Position numbers and translations under genes: made by a program. A DNA stretch of 64,000 bases from NCBI RefSeq assembly GCF_902859945.1, contig NZ_CADIKL010000037.1:1-64000 (forward strand), read 5' to 3'. Under the pieces are notes generated by a model. The model saw only the letters and a list, made by a program, of their open reading frames with translations. It had not been told where the DNA came from and did not search any database. Shown piece after piece: positions 15,885 through 25,298 of the stretch (its first letter is position 1; every line of letters starts with the position of its first letter). The stretch comes from Paraburkholderia caffeinitolerans (GTDB lineage: Bacteria; Pseudomonadota; Gammaproteobacteria; Burkholderiales; Burkholderiaceae).

Positions 15885-18800
15885 GACGTGCCCTCGGGCG
15901 TGGGCGGTGCGCTGGCGCCAGGACCCGAGCCAGGACCGCCCGCATCGCCATCGGTGCCGCTCGTTTCATCGCCGCTCGGGCCGCGCTTGCGCTTGCGCCC
16001 GAAGCGCTCGGCGAGCCGGTCGAACAACAGATAGATCACGGGCGTCGTAAACAGCGTGAGCAGCTGCGACACCGTGAGCCCGCCGATGATCGCGAGGCCG
16101 AGCGGGCGGCGCAGCTCCGAGCCCGTGCCGCTGCCGATCAGCATCGGCAGCGCGCCGAGCATGGCCGCGAGCGTGGTCATGAGGATCGGCCGGAAGCGCA
16201 GCAGCGACGCCTCGAAGATCGCCTCGCGCGGCGGCTTGTTGTGCACGCGTTCGGCTTCGAGTGCGAAGTCCACCATCATGATGGCGTTCTTCTTGACGAT
16301 GCCGATCAGCAGCACGATGCCGATGATGCCGATCACGTCGAGGTCCTTGCCCGCGATCATCAGCGCAAGCAACGCGCCGATGCCGGCCGAAGGCAGTGTC
16401 GAAAGAATCGTCACTGGGTGGACATAGCTCTCGTAGAGCACGCCCAGCACGATATACACGGCCACGATAGCCGCGATCAGCAGATAGACCTCACTGGAGA
16501 GCGAGTCTTCGAACGCCTGCGCCGCGCCCTGGAACGACGAGGTAATCGAAGGCGGCAGCTTCACGGCGGCCTCGGCCTTGCGAATGTCGCGCACGGCCGC
16601 GGAGAGCGACGCACCATCGGCGAGATTGAACGAGATCGTCACCGAGGGGAACTGGGCGAGGTGGCTGATCATCAGCGGCGAGCGCGTGATGTCGATGGTG
16701 GCGATGCCCTTGAGCGGCACTTGGCCCGAGGCGGCGGTCTGGCTCGGCAGATAGATGTCGCCGATCGATTCCACCGTGGGCAGCGACTCGGGCTTGGCCA
16801 CGAGAATCACGCGGTACTGGTCCGACTGCTGGAAGATGGTCGAGACGATGCGCTGGCCGAGTGCGTCGTAGAGCGCGTTGTCGATGGTCGCCGCCGTAAT
16901 GCCGTAGCGCGCCGCGAGCTGGCGGTTCACCTGCACGTTCACGGAAAGGCCGTCGGAGTTCAGGTTGCTGGTGACGTCGGCAATCGACGGAATCTGCTTC
17001 ATGCGCGCGATGAGTGCCGGCACGTATTGCTCGAACGCCTGCTGGTTCGGGCCGCGCAGCACGAAGTTGTACTGGTTGCGCGAGACCGTGGTGTCGAGCG
17101 TGAGATCCTGCTCGGGCTGCAGATAGAGGCGCACGCCTGGCACCTTCGCGACCGATTGCTGGATGCGTCGGGCGATCTCCTCGGCGGTTTCGGAGCGGTC
17201 GTCGTGCGGCTTCAAGTTGATGAGGAAACGCCCGTTGTTGAGCGTGCTGTTGATGCCATCGATGCCCACGTACGACGTGAGCGAAACTACATCGGGGTCC
17301 TTGAGAATTTCCTCGGCGAGCGCGGACTGGCGGCGCACCATGGCCTGATACGAGACCGAGTTGTCGGCCACGCTGATGCCCTGGATCACGCCTACGTCCT
17401 GCACCGGGAAGAGGCCCTTGGGAATCGCCACGTAAAGCAGGCCCGTGAGCACGACCGTGGCGACCGCCACGACGAGCGTGAGCGTCTGGTGATCGAGCAC
17501 CCAGCGCAGGCCGCGCTCGTAGGCCGCTAGCGTCTTGTTGAAGAGGCCTTCGCTGATGCGCTCGAAGCGGCTCGGGTGGCGCTCGGCCTGGGCGCGCAGG
17601 ATGCGTGCGCACAGCATGGGCACGACGGTGAGCGAGACCACGGCGGAGAGCACGATGGTCACCGCGAGCGTGACCGCGAACTCGCTGAAGAGCCGGCCGA
17701 TCACGCCGCCCATGAAGAGCAGCGGAATCAGCACCGCGATGAGCGAGATCGTGAGGGACAGAATTGTGAAGCCGATCTGCCCCGCGCCCTTGAGGGCCGC
17801 CTGCAGGGGTTTTTCGCCTTCTTCCAGATAGCGCACGATGTTCTCGATCATCACGATCGAGTCGTCGACCACGAAGCCCGTGGCGATGATGAGCGCCATC
17901 AGCGAGAGATTGTCGATCGAGTAGCCGAGCTCGTACATGAGCGCGAGCGTGCCGATCAACGAGACCGGCACCGAGATGCTCGGAATGATCGTGGCGGGCA
18001 GGTTGCGCAGAAACACGAAAATCACGGCCACCACCAGCGCTACGGCGAGCACGAGTTCGAACGCCGCGTCGTTGACCGAGGCCTGGATCGCCCCAACGCT
18101 GTTGGAGACCACTGTGACCTTCATGCCGGCGGGCAGCGTGGCTTCGAGCTGCGGCAACTGGCGCATGATCTGGTTGACCGTGGCAATCACGTTCGCGCCC
18201 GGCTGGCGCTGCACGTTCAGCACGATGGCGGGCTCTTTGTTGTACCACGCGCCGCGCTCGACATCCTGGGCGGCCGTGGACACGCGCGCAACGTCGCGCA
18301 TGAACACGGGCGCGCCGTTCTGGTACGCGATGACCGTGTCTTCGTAGTCCTTCGGGTCGGAAATCTGGTCGTTCGAGTTGATCGTGTAATCGAGCTCGGG
18401 GCCGTCGAAGTTGCCCTTCGGCGCGCTGATGTTCACGTTGGCGAGCAGCGTGCGCAGGTCGTCGATATTCAGACCGTAGCCGGCGAGCTTTTGCGGGTCG
18501 GCTTCCACGCGCACGGCGGGCACGTGCCCGCCTGCCGTGCTCACGAGACCCACGCCCGGCACCTGCGAAATCTTCATCGCGAGCCGGTTGTTGGCCGCGT
18601 CCTGCAACTGCGTGAGCGACATCGACTTCGAAGTCAGCGCGAGTGTGAGAATGGGCTGGTCGGCCGGATTGACCTTCGCGTAGGTGGGCGGCGCAGGCAG
18701 GCCGCTCGGCAAATAGCTGTTGGCCGCGTTGATGGCCTGCTGCACGTTCTGCTGCGCCACGTCGAGATTGAGCGAGAGGTCGAACTGCAGCGTAATGACC

Positions 18801-19066
18801 GAGGCGCCCTCTGAGCTGTACGAGACCATCTGCTGCAAGCCCGGAATCTCGCCTAGCTGCACTTCGAGCGGCGCCGTGACCGTGGTGGCCATGACGGTCG
18901 GGCTCGCCCCGGGGTAGAAGGTCTGCACCTGAATAGTCGGGTAGTCGACCGAAGGCAGCGACGACACCGGCAGGAACTTCATCGCCAGCAGGCCGACCAG
19001 CACCAGCGCGATCATCAGCAACGAAGTCGCGACGGGCCGCAGGATGAAAAGACGCGAAATATTCAT
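15881..19066 (-). CDS. mdtB: RND multidrug efflux pump subunit, MdtB/MuxB type
   Basis: A 1061-residue HAE1-family transporter starting MNISRLFILRPVATSLLMIA, with ATGFVVDDSIVMIENIVRYLEEGE in the fourth transmembrane region providing the proton-relay acidic pair. The C-terminal 40 residues are a charged then Gly/Pro/Ser-rich cytoplasmic tail. MdtB and MdtC work together as one pump fed by the MdtA adaptor. The gene lies 18 bp after the adaptor gene and overlaps the next pump gene by 4 bp. Confidence 0.95.
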   Translation of the reverse strand: MNISRLFILRPVATSLLMIALVLVGLLAMKFLPVSSLPSVDYPTIQVQTFYPGASPTVMATTVTAPLEVQLGEIPGLQQMVSYSSEGASVITLQFDLSLNLDVAQQNVQQAINAANSYLPSGLPAPPTYAKVNPADQPILTLALTSKSMSLTQLQDAANNRLAMKISQVPGVGLVSTAGGHVPAVRVEADPQKLAGYGLNIDDLRTLLANVNISAPKGNFDGPELDYTINSNDQISDPKDYEDTVIAYQNGAPVFMRDVARVSTAAQDVERGAWYNKEPAIVLNVQRQPGANVIATVNQIMRQLPQLEATLPAGMKVTVVSNSVGAIQASVNDAAFELVLAVALVVAVIFVFLRNLPATIIPSISVPVSLIGTLALMYELGYSIDNLSLMALIIATGFVVDDSIVMIENIVRYLEEGEKPLQAALKGAGQIGFTILSLTISLIAVLIPLLFMGGVIGRLFSEFAVTLAVTIVLSAVVSLTVVPMLCARILRAQAERHPSRFERISEGLFNKTLAAYERGLRWVLDHQTLTLVVAVATVVLTGLLYVAIPKGLFPVQDVGVIQGISVADNSVSYQAMVRRQSALAEEILKDPDVVSLTSYVGIDGINSTLNNGRFLINLKPHDDRSETAEEIARRIQQSVAKVPGVRLYLQPEQDLTLDTTVSRNQYNFVLRGPNQQAFEQYVPALIARMKQIPSIADVTSNLNSDGLSVNVQVNRQLAARYGITAATIDNALYDALGQRIVSTIFQQSDQYRVILVAKPESLPTVESIGDIYLPSQTAASGQVPLKGIATIDITRSPLMISHLAQFPSVTISFNLADGASLSAAVRDIRKAEAAVKLPPSITSSFQGAAQAFEDSLSSEVYLLIAAIVAVYIVLGVLYESYVHPVTILSTLPSAGIGALLALMIAGKDLDVIGIIGIVLLIGIVKKNAIMMVDFALEAERVHNKPPREAIFEASLLRFRPILMTTLAAMLGALPMLIGSGTGSELRRPLGLAIIGGLTVSQLLTLFTTPVIYLLFDRLAERFGRKRKRGPSGDETSGTDGDAGGPGSGPGASAPPTPEGTS

Positions 19067-19084
19067 CGGCGCGAGGGTGATGGA

Positions 19085-20425
19085 TCAGGACGCCGGGGAG
19101 GCTGGGGCTGCTTGCGAGGCGGCGCTGGACGCACTCGCGCCCGATGCGGCTGGCCGCGGTCCGGATTGGGCATGCGCGGCGTTGCCCATGCGCGCCGCGC
19201 TTGCACCGTGCGGCGCGCCTGGCTTGGCTCCGGAGGGCTGGATTTTCGCGCCGTCGTTGAGGCGATCGAGGCCGTCGGTCACCACGCGCTGGCCCGCCGC
19301 GAGGCCCGCGGCGATTACCGTATGCTGGCCGTCACCCGGGCCCAGCGTGACCTTGTGGACCGACACCGTGTTGTTGGCGTTCACGAGATACACATAGTCG
19401 CCGGGCGCGCCGCTCTGCACGGCGGGCGTGGGCACGAGCACGGCGTTCTCCATCGTGTCCACGAGTAGCCGCACGTTCACGAACTCGTTGGGGAACAGCG
19501 CCTCGTCGTCGTTGGGAACGCTCGCGCGCAACGTGACCGTGCCGGTGGCCGTGGCCATCTGGTTGCTGATCGCGTAGAGCGTGCCGGTGGCGAGCTCCCG
19601 GGTGTTGTCGCTGCTATAGATCGTGACCGGCAGCTTCGCGCCGGCGTTCACGCGCTGGAGCACGCTCGACAGCGAGTTTTGCGGCACCGTGAATTGCACC
19701 GTGGTGGGTTTCATCTGCGTGATGACGGCGATGCCGGTGGAACTCGACGCCGTCACGTAGTTGCCCGGATCGACGAGGCGCAGGCCCACGCGTCCCGATA
19801 CCGGCGCGGTGATGTGGCAGTAGGCGAGATCGAGCTCGAACTGCTTGATGTTGGCGAGATCGGCCTTCACGGCGGCCTCGTCCTGAGCGACGAGGAACTT
19901 CTGGTCGGTATAGGTTTGCTCGGCGATCGACTGCTTCTCGTGGAGCTGCGTGAAGCGCGCGAGGTCGGCGCGCGCCTGCGCGAGCGAGGCGCGGTCCTTG
20001 GCGAGCTGCGCCTCGGCCTGCTCCTTGCTGATTTCATACTGGCGCGGATCGATCTGCGCGAGGAACTGGCCTTTCACGACCTCCTGGCCCTCGCGGTAGC
20101 CGACTTCGGTCAGGTAGCCGCTCAGTTGCGGCAGCACCGTGACGGTGGCGATTGGCGTGACCGTGCCGAGCGCGTCGAGCGTCACCGGCATCGGGCCAAG
20201 CGTGGCGGACGCAACGGTCACGACCTGCGCGACCGCGCCGGGAGCGGGCTTCTTGCCGCGCAGCACATGCATGACGACGAGCGCGACCAGCACCAGCACG
20301 ACCAGCGCGAGAATCCAGCGCCCGCGACGCTTGCGCGGCGCAGGCGCGTCGGGGGCCTTGGGTGTGGGCGGCGTCGGCGGTGTCGGGGCTTGCGGAGCAG
20401 CGGGTTGGTTTGGCGTGTCGTTCAT
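19085..20425 (-). CDS. mdtA: Periplasmic adaptor (membrane-fusion protein) of the RND system, MdtA/MuxA type
   Basis: A 446-residue adaptor. The proline-rich cytoplasmic N-terminus is followed by one membrane anchor (ILALVVLVLVALVVMHVL, about residues 38-55), then lipoyl and hairpin domains (QLSGYLTEVGYREGQEVVKGQFLAQID) and a barrel domain. The C-terminal 70 residues are Ala/Ser-rich and probably disordered. It bridges pump and outer-membrane channel. As first gene of the four-gene operon its promoter should lie in 20426-20600, which is AT-richer than its surroundings. No local regulator gene is present. Confidence 0.95.
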   Translation of the reverse strand: MNDTPNQPAAPQAPTPPTPPTPKAPDAPAPRKRRGRWILALVVLVLVALVVMHVLRGKKPAPGAVAQVVTVASATLGPMPVTLDALGTVTPIATVTVLPQLSGYLTEVGYREGQEVVKGQFLAQIDPRQYEISKEQAEAQLAKDRASLAQARADLARFTQLHEKQSIAEQTYTDQKFLVAQDEAAVKADLANIKQFELDLAYCHITAPVSGRVGLRLVDPGNYVTASSSTGIAVITQMKPTTVQFTVPQNSLSSVLQRVNAGAKLPVTIYSSDNTRELATGTLYAISNQMATATGTVTLRASVPNDDEALFPNEFVNVRLLVDTMENAVLVPTPAVQSGAPGDYVYLVNANNTVSVHKVTLGPGDGQHTVIAAGLAAGQRVVTDGLDRLNDGAKIQPSGAKPGAPHGASAARMGNAAHAQSGPRPAASGASASSAASQAAPASPAS

Positions 20426-20907
20426 GTCAGTCTCCGCCGGGCCGCCAGGGCGCCATGCCGGTTATCGTCGGATTGCATACGCATACTCTTGGTTATTGTG
20501 TGCCGCCGATGCTGGGCGCGATCAGGCCGAGAGGGCCGGACCGCGAAGCCTGGAAACTTGCAGTCTAACCAACTCGCGCATTAATTTCGAAACGTCAGGT
20601 ATTTGAAAGATTTATCCCCATTACAAGGGGTGGATTTTGTCATCCGGCGTTACGCGGCTTTACCAGTAGCGGGCTTGTGCGGGAGAGCGGTAAGCAATGG
20701 AAAGCAGCGGTAGCATGCAGTGCGCACGCTACCCGGAAATTTTTGCAAAAAGCTTTCATTCAGTGGGGCGCTCTGCGCTAGCGCAATGGCGATGCGGGTT
20801 CGGTTTCGATCGCGCAGAGCGTGGAGGGGTGTCGTGGCGGCGGAATCCAACCGCTTGGGTTTTCTGATGGGTTTCCTGATCAATCGCGAGTGGCCACGCG
20901 CTGCGGG
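20426..20907. other. 482-bp intergenic region upstream of the efflux operon
   Basis: No convincing gene was found. The stretch 20575-20640 is AT-rich and contains a small hairpin (CCCC-N7-GGGG near 20616-20633). It is a plausible promoter region for the leftward efflux operon. Open frames here lack ribosome binding sites and recognisable protein character. Confidence 0.4.
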
Positions 20908-21384
20908 TCAGCCCGCCGTTCCGGCATAGGCCGCTCTCAGTGCCGCGACATCGAACTTCACCATCGACATCATGGCTTGGGCCACGCGAGCGGCCTTGAT
21001 CGGATCGGAATCGGCCATCATGCGCATGAGATCGTCGGGAACGATTTGCCATGCAATGCCGAAGCGGTCTTTCAGCCAGCCGCACTCGAGCGGCGCGCCG
21101 CCGCCTTCTTGCAGCGCGTTCCAGTAACGGTCGACCTCGGCCTGATCGGCGCAGTCGACCATAAGGGAGATCGAGAGGTTGAACGCCTCGGGCTGCCCGG
21201 AGCCCATGGCAATAAACGGCTGGCCGAAGAGCTCGAAGTCAACGACTTTGGTGTCGCCGGCGCTCGTAATCGGCGTGACCTTAACGATGCGCGAATCCGG
21301 GAAGATGTTTGTGTAAAAGGCCGCGGCTTCTTCGACCTGCGCAGCGGAATACCAGAGAAAAGGCGTGATTTTTTGAATCGCCAT
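20908..21384 (-). CDS. VOC-superfamily protein, PhnB/3-demethylubiquinone methyltransferase-like fold
   Basis: A 158-residue protein starting MAIQKITPFLWYSAAQVEEAAAFYTNIFPDS, the signature of PhnB-like VOC proteins, with LFGQPFIAMG and CGWLKDRFGIAWQIVP later. The family has the glyoxalase fold, and its biochemical role is mostly unknown despite the misleading methyltransferase label. ATG at 21384 has AGGAGA upstream. It is divergent from a small cupin gene. Confidence 0.88.
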   Translation of the reverse strand: MAIQKITPFLWYSAAQVEEAAAFYTNIFPDSRIVKVTPITSAGDTKVVDFELFGQPFIAMGSGQPEAFNLSISLMVDCADQAEVDRYWNALQEGGGAPLECGWLKDRFGIAWQIVPDDLMRMMADSDPIKAARVAQAMMSMVKFDVAALRAAYAGTAG

Positions 21385-21515
21385 CGTGCATCTCCTGTTG
21401 ATGTCGGCACCCATGTGCGGGCCGGCCGAAAGTAACGACAGTAACGCATGTTGCCATCGATCGGCGTGATACCCTCGAAGCCCATTTTGCATTGGCATCG
21501 GCCAGCCGGTTCATC

Positions 21516-21827
21516 ATGAAAATCATTCGTAGCAGGAACTTTACTGCTGCACGCCCTTGGGGCGCGCTCGATATTGCCAATATGCGCGGAATTACTACAA
21601 GGCTGCACTGGACGAATGAACCCTATCGATGGCACGTCAACGACGGCGAAGAGGTCTTTGTCGTACTCGATGGCCAGGTCGAAATGCGCTACCGCGAAGC
21701 GGGTGTCGAGCAATCGGCGATCCTGGAAACCGGCGATATTTTTTACGCTTCCGTTGGGACCGAGCATGTTGCGCATCCGATTGGCGAGGCGCGCATTCTC
21801 GTGGTTGAAACCGAGGGCAGTGTGTAG
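21516..21827 (+). CDS. Small cupin-domain protein (103 aa)
   Basis: A single cupin barrel: WHVNDGEEVFVVLDGQVEMRY is motif 1, though the usual two metal-binding His are not both obvious, and ETGDIFYASVGTEHVAHPIGEARILVVE is motif 2 with its His. ATG at 21516 was chosen; an upstream in-frame TTG at 21492 is an alternative. The function is unknown. The 3' end abuts a decayed AraC regulator fragment on the opposite strand. Confidence 0.75.
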   Translation: MKIIRSRNFTAARPWGALDIANMRGITTRLHWTNEPYRWHVNDGEEVFVVLDGQVEMRYREAGVEQSAILETGDIFYASVGTEHVAHPIGEARILVVETEGSV

Positions 21828-22060
21828 ATAGAGGTTGCGCATCTCGACGGCGCTCATCATAGGGAGGGTGTGAGGCGTGCCCGGCGGCACCAGACCGCGC
21901 GCTGCGGTGGCGCCACGAGCGCTTCTCGGCCCGCCTCGACCCACATGATGCCGGAGACGGCATAGAGCACCTGCGCCCATGTGTGCGAGTGCGGCTCGAT
22001 GGGGTGGCCTCGGGGGGGAGTGGCGGGCGAGGGCGCGGGGAAGGCCCAGGGCATCGGTGA
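21826..22060 (-). pseudogene. AraC-type regulator remnant, N-terminal cupin part with a frameshift
   Basis: The minus-strand frame reads HPIEPHSHTWAQVLYAVSGI and then VAPPQRAVW, which is the arabinose-binding-type cupin start of AraC regulators. After AVW (about 21897) the frame is wrong, but the next frame continues with the expected VPPGTPHTLPMMSAVEMRNLY. A single missing base explains this. The homology ends at the stop of the neighbouring cupin gene, and the DNA-binding half is absent, so this is a decayed fragment. Confidence 0.6.
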
Positions 22061-22102
22061 GAGGGGGCGGGGAGGCTTGGGGCATGCGGGCGTTTGCTTG
22101 CG

Positions 22103-22145
22103 GCCGACATCTGCGCGCGAATATGCCCGGCGCCCAGATGTCGGC
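22103..22145. repeat. 11-bp perfect inverted repeat with 21-bp spacer
   Basis: GCCGACATCTG (22103-22113) and CAGATGTCGGC (22135-22145) are exact reverse complements. The repeat lies between the AraC remnant and the 3' end of the hydrolase gene. It has no T run, so it may be an operator left behind or an RNA hairpin. Confidence 0.5.
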
Positions 22146-22172
22146 TAGTACACCTATATAGTTCCGACGGAG

Positions 22173-22868
22173 TCAAGCAGCAGTATCGCTTGCCGCTTCG
22201 TCGATCAGGTCTGCAACGTTGGCAGCTTTCGAAGCCAGCGAAGCATGACTTGCTGCAAGGGTAATGACCTTGCGTGCGCCGAGCCGGCCAGACATCTGCA
22301 CTTGATTCGCCGGCGCGATCATTCGATCCTCGCTGGAAATCTGATACCACGACGGCTTGTTCTTCCAGGCGGGCGAAGTGATGGTGTTGCCGAAGGTACT
22401 CGCGAGCGGGGCCTTTTGCGTAACGGCCATGACAAGCGCTTCGTCATCGCTCAAGTCCTGGCAGAAGCTTTCGTGGTATTTGTCGGCCTTGATCCACAGA
22501 TAGCCATCGCTGTCTGGTGCGAGGTTGGGGGCGGCCACCGGCAAATGCCGCTGGGTGATTTCGCCAGGGCTCTCGCCGGCGTCAGGAGCAAAGGCTGCAA
22601 TGTATACCAGCCCCACTACATTGGCGGCATTGCCAGCTTCGGTGATGACCGCCCCTCCATAGGAGTGTCCGACGAGGAGCACCGGCCCCTGGATCTGGGC
22701 AATCATTTTTCGCGTTCGCTCGGCGTCGTCGGCAAGCGACGTCAGCGGCAGTTCAACGGCGTGCAGCGCCGGATAGCCCTTGCGCGCCAACTCGACAATG
22801 ACCTTACTCCAGTGTGCAGCGCCGCCCCAAAAGCCGTGGACAAGCAGAATTGCGGGTTTGGTACTCAT
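22173..22868 (-). CDS. Alpha/beta-fold hydrolase (esterase/hydroxynitrile lyase-like)
   Basis: A 231-residue alpha/beta hydrolase: oxyanion segment LLVHGFWGGAAHW (residues 8-20), nucleophile elbow GHSYGG (Ser69), an Asp in SSEDRMI, and a catalytic His in ASHASL near the C-terminus. It resembles the EstC/salicylate-esterase group. The start at 22868 has AAAGGAG upstream. It is divergent from a truncated AraC-type gene that may once have regulated it. Confidence 0.92.
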   Translation of the reverse strand: MSTKPAILLVHGFWGGAAHWSKVIVELARKGYPALHAVELPLTSLADDAERTRKMIAQIQGPVLLVGHSYGGAVITEAGNAANVVGLVYIAAFAPDAGESPGEITQRHLPVAAPNLAPDSDGYLWIKADKYHESFCQDLSDDEALVMAVTQKAPLASTFGNTITSPAWKNKPSWYQISSEDRMIAPANQVQMSGRLGARKVITLAASHASLASKAANVADLIDEAASDTAA

Positions 22869-23112
22869 GTGGTTGCTCCTTTGGCTAGTTGCCAATTTCC
22901 ACCGATGAAAGGTGTCCAGCGTTAGTCCGGTGCTGAGTTGGGACGACGCGCGACGGAGTGCTCCCGTGGTCGACATGCATCTGGACAAGCCTGCGTCGAC
23001 AGACGAAATTATTGGGTGATGAACATGGAAAAGCCATGACCATAACGCCAAAAATTATGCTGAAACGCCAATGAAAGGTGTCAGGCGAGGATATTCCTGG
23101 GGGGCAACCGGC

Positions 23113-23451
23113 ATGCATTCGATTGATGTGTTCTCTGAAATCTATGCGCGCACGGTCATGCAGGGGCGCGTGATCGGGGCGACGACTATCGGCAGGCGCA
23201 AGCCGCTCTGTTTAGACGAAGCGGGTTTATCCGGCGTGTACATTCATGTTGTCCAGGAAGGCGCCTGCCGACGTCACGTCGATGGACGAAAGCCCGGTGC
23301 AATGTTGGTTCCGGGCGAAGTGGTGGCCGTGACGACTGCACGATCGCACCGGATCGAACTCCTGGAGCAATCCGGAGGATTCCTTGCCGAAAATTCCGCT
23401 AACGTGTGCAATTCAAAACGTCACCAACCGCCCAGAGGAAATACGACATGA
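23113..23451 (+). pseudogene. AraC-type regulator remnant: N-terminal cupin domain only
   Basis: The 112-residue frame begins MHSIDVFSEIYARTVMQGRV and continues through HVVQEGACRRHVDGRKPGAMLVPGEVVAVTTARSH, which matches the N-terminal ligand-binding half of AraC regulators with a cupin_6 domain. The C-terminal helix-turn-helix half is missing: the frame ends in an unrelated tail at the start of the VOC gene. It could alternatively be a stand-alone cupin. Confidence 0.5.
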
Positions 23452-23846
23452 TTTCGCATGTTTTTGTCGGCGTTAACGACTTTGACCGTGCCTTCAAATT
23501 CTATTCGGCCGTTATGACCGAACTCGGGCATAAACTGAAGTTCTGCGAGTTCGATCAACCTTGGGCGGGCTGGATGGCCGAGGGAATGCCCCGGCCGCTC
23601 TTCATTGTTGGCAGGCCGTACGACGGGAACGCGGCAGAACGCGGGAATGGCCAAATGGTGGCGCTGCTCGCGCCCGATCGTCGATCAGTCGACAACGCGT
23701 ACGCTAGCGCGCTGGCAAACGAGGGTTCGTGCGAGGGCGCACCGGGTTTGAGAACTCACTACCACCCCGATTATTACGGGGCGTATTTCCGGGATCCGGA
23801 AGGAAACAAGATTGGCGTTTGCTGTCACGATCCCGAGCCACGGTAG
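23448..23846 (+). CDS. VOC/glyoxalase-fold protein (132 aa)
   Basis: The sequence begins MISHVFVGVNDFDRAFKFYSAVM and ends YHPDYYGAYFRDPEGNKIGVCCH, the paired beta-alpha-beta-beta-beta modules of small VOC proteins with the C-terminal metal-binding region (FRDPEGNK). AGAGGAA lies upstream of ATG 23448. The substrate is unknown; such proteins often confer resistance or act as lyases or dioxygenases. Confidence 0.9.
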   Translation: MISHVFVGVNDFDRAFKFYSAVMTELGHKLKFCEFDQPWAGWMAEGMPRPLFIVGRPYDGNAAERGNGQMVALLAPDRRSVDNAYASALANEGSCEGAPGLRTHYHPDYYGAYFRDPEGNKIGVCCHDPEPR

Positions 23847-23937
23847 GTGTAGCGAGATCTTCAATGCCGCAGCGATGGCGCCATGAAGCCAGATCACTCA
23901 ATCGGACTTACTCATCTCGAGGCCGGAGGTAGCCCTG

Positions 23938-24846
23938 TCATTCGCCAGCAGGGCTAGCGTCCATGCGCAGCGCTTCAACTACCACCGCGAGAGCTCTCGA
24001 GAATTCGCGGCGAGCCGGATAGAAGATATGAGGCCCCGGGAAGGTCGGGAACCAGTCTTCAAGCACGTACACGAGCCGTCCGGCTGCGACATGAGGCTGT
24101 GCGAGGTCCTCCGGCACGAACGCGAGCCCGGCGCCGTCGATTGCGGCGTTCAGCATCTGATACGTGCCATTGAACGTGCATTGCCCGTCCACGCGCACCT
24201 GAATTTCCTTCTTGCCCTTTCTCAGTTCCCACGCGTACAGGCCACCGCGCGTCGGCAATCTCAGCGTAATGCAGTTGTGGTGAAGCAGGTCCTTCGGTTG
24301 CCTCGGCGCCGGATGCATTTTGACGTACGCCGGTGAAGCGACAATCGCCAGACGCGCATCGGGGCCGATGCGAACCGCGATCATGTCCTTCGCGACCTGA
24401 TTGCCCCAGCGCACGCCAATATCGAACCGATCCGCGACGATGTCGGAAAGGCCATAGTCCACCACGATTTCGATCTTGATGTCCGGATAGTCCGGAAGGA
24501 CTTTTGACAAACGCGGCCAGAGAATCGAATCGATTGCGTAGTCGGTGGCCGTTATGCGGATGGTGCCAGCGGGTTTCTCGCGTGTTTCGACCACCGCAGC
24601 GAGTTCGTTTTCGATCTCCTCCAGCCGCGGCGCAACCGTTTTCAACAGGCGCTCGCCGGCGGCGGTCGGCGCCACACTACGCGTGGTGCGGCTGAGAAGC
24701 CGGACGCCCATTCGTGCTTCCAGCCCACGCAGCGTATGGCTTAGCGCGCTTTGCGTTACCCCGAGTTTCGCTGCGGCGCGTGTAAAGCTGCCTTCTTGGG
24801 CGACCGCGATGAAGGCCAGCAGGTCAGTGACGTTCTCACGCAGCAT
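23938..24846 (-). CDS. LysR-family transcriptional regulator
   Basis: A 302-residue LysR protein: helix-turn-helix GSFTRAAAKLGVTQSALSHTLRGLE, then VRLLSRTTRSVAPTAAGERLL, and a complete effector domain (ITATDYAIDSILWPRLSKVLPDYPDIKIEIVV). It is divergent, 110 bp away, from a carboxymuconolactone-decarboxylase-like/cupin gene pair that is its probable target. Confidence 0.93.
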   Translation of the reverse strand: MLRENVTDLLAFIAVAQEGSFTRAAAKLGVTQSALSHTLRGLEARMGVRLLSRTTRSVAPTAAGERLLKTVAPRLEEIENELAAVVETREKPAGTIRITATDYAIDSILWPRLSKVLPDYPDIKIEIVVDYGLSDIVADRFDIGVRWGNQVAKDMIAVRIGPDARLAIVASPAYVKMHPAPRQPKDLLHHNCITLRLPTRGGLYAWELRKGKKEIQVRVDGQCTFNGTYQMLNAAIDGAGLAFVPEDLAQPHVAAGRLVYVLEDWFPTFPGPHIFYPARREFSRALAVVVEALRMDASPAGE

Positions 24847-24956
24847 TGATGAATCTCGCTCATAGGTCTTAGTTCATTCTAGCGTCTAGTCGGTCGCGCC
24901 GGCCAACTCCAGAATGGCATGGACACATTGACGATGCTGAATCAAGGAGAGGCACG

Positions 24957-25289
24957 ATGTCCACCAAACCCACCGCCGCGCGCCAGTCGTTCGGCGATCT
25001 GGCGCCCAAGCTGGCCGAGCTCAGCGATGAAGTGCTATTCGGCGACGTCTGGGAGCGTCCCCAGTTGTCGAAGCGCGATCGCAGCCTGGTGACTTGCGCA
25101 GCGCTCATTGCACTTGGCAAGACCGAGCAGATGAACTTCCATGTTCCACGCGCCATCGAGAACGGCGTCACGCGCGATGAGCTCATTGAACTGACCACCC
25201 ATCTCGCGTTCTACGCGGGCTGGCCCAATGCCATGTCGACCGTGTCGAAGCTCAAGGAGCTTTTCCCGGTCGCGAAGACTGACAACTGA
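24957..25289 (+). CDS. Carboxymuconolactone decarboxylase (CMD) family protein
   Basis: A 110-residue CMD/AhpD-fold protein with RDRSLVTCAALIALG and HLAFYAGWPNAMSTVSKLKELF, the features of gamma-CMD-like proteins. It has a single Cys rather than an AhpD-type CxxC pair, so peroxidase activity is doubtful. It lies 9 bp before a cupin gene, a very common pairing in LysR-regulated detoxification units. Confidence 0.92.
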   Translation: MSTKPTAARQSFGDLAPKLAELSDEVLFGDVWERPQLSKRDRSLVTCAALIALGKTEQMNFHVPRAIENGVTRDELIELTTHLAFYAGWPNAMSTVSKLKELFPVAKTDN

Positions 25290-25298
25290 GGAGGCGAG

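Noticed and set aside
12570..20425. Long open frames antisense to the efflux pump genes
   Set aside because: They mirror the codon phase of high-GC genes, give His/Arg-rich products without domains, and have no ribosome binding sites. They are shadows of mdtABC.
20426..20907. Possible small genes or a tRNA in the 482-bp gap
   Set aside because: No cloverleaf-like structure or ribosome binding site was found; frames lack protein character.
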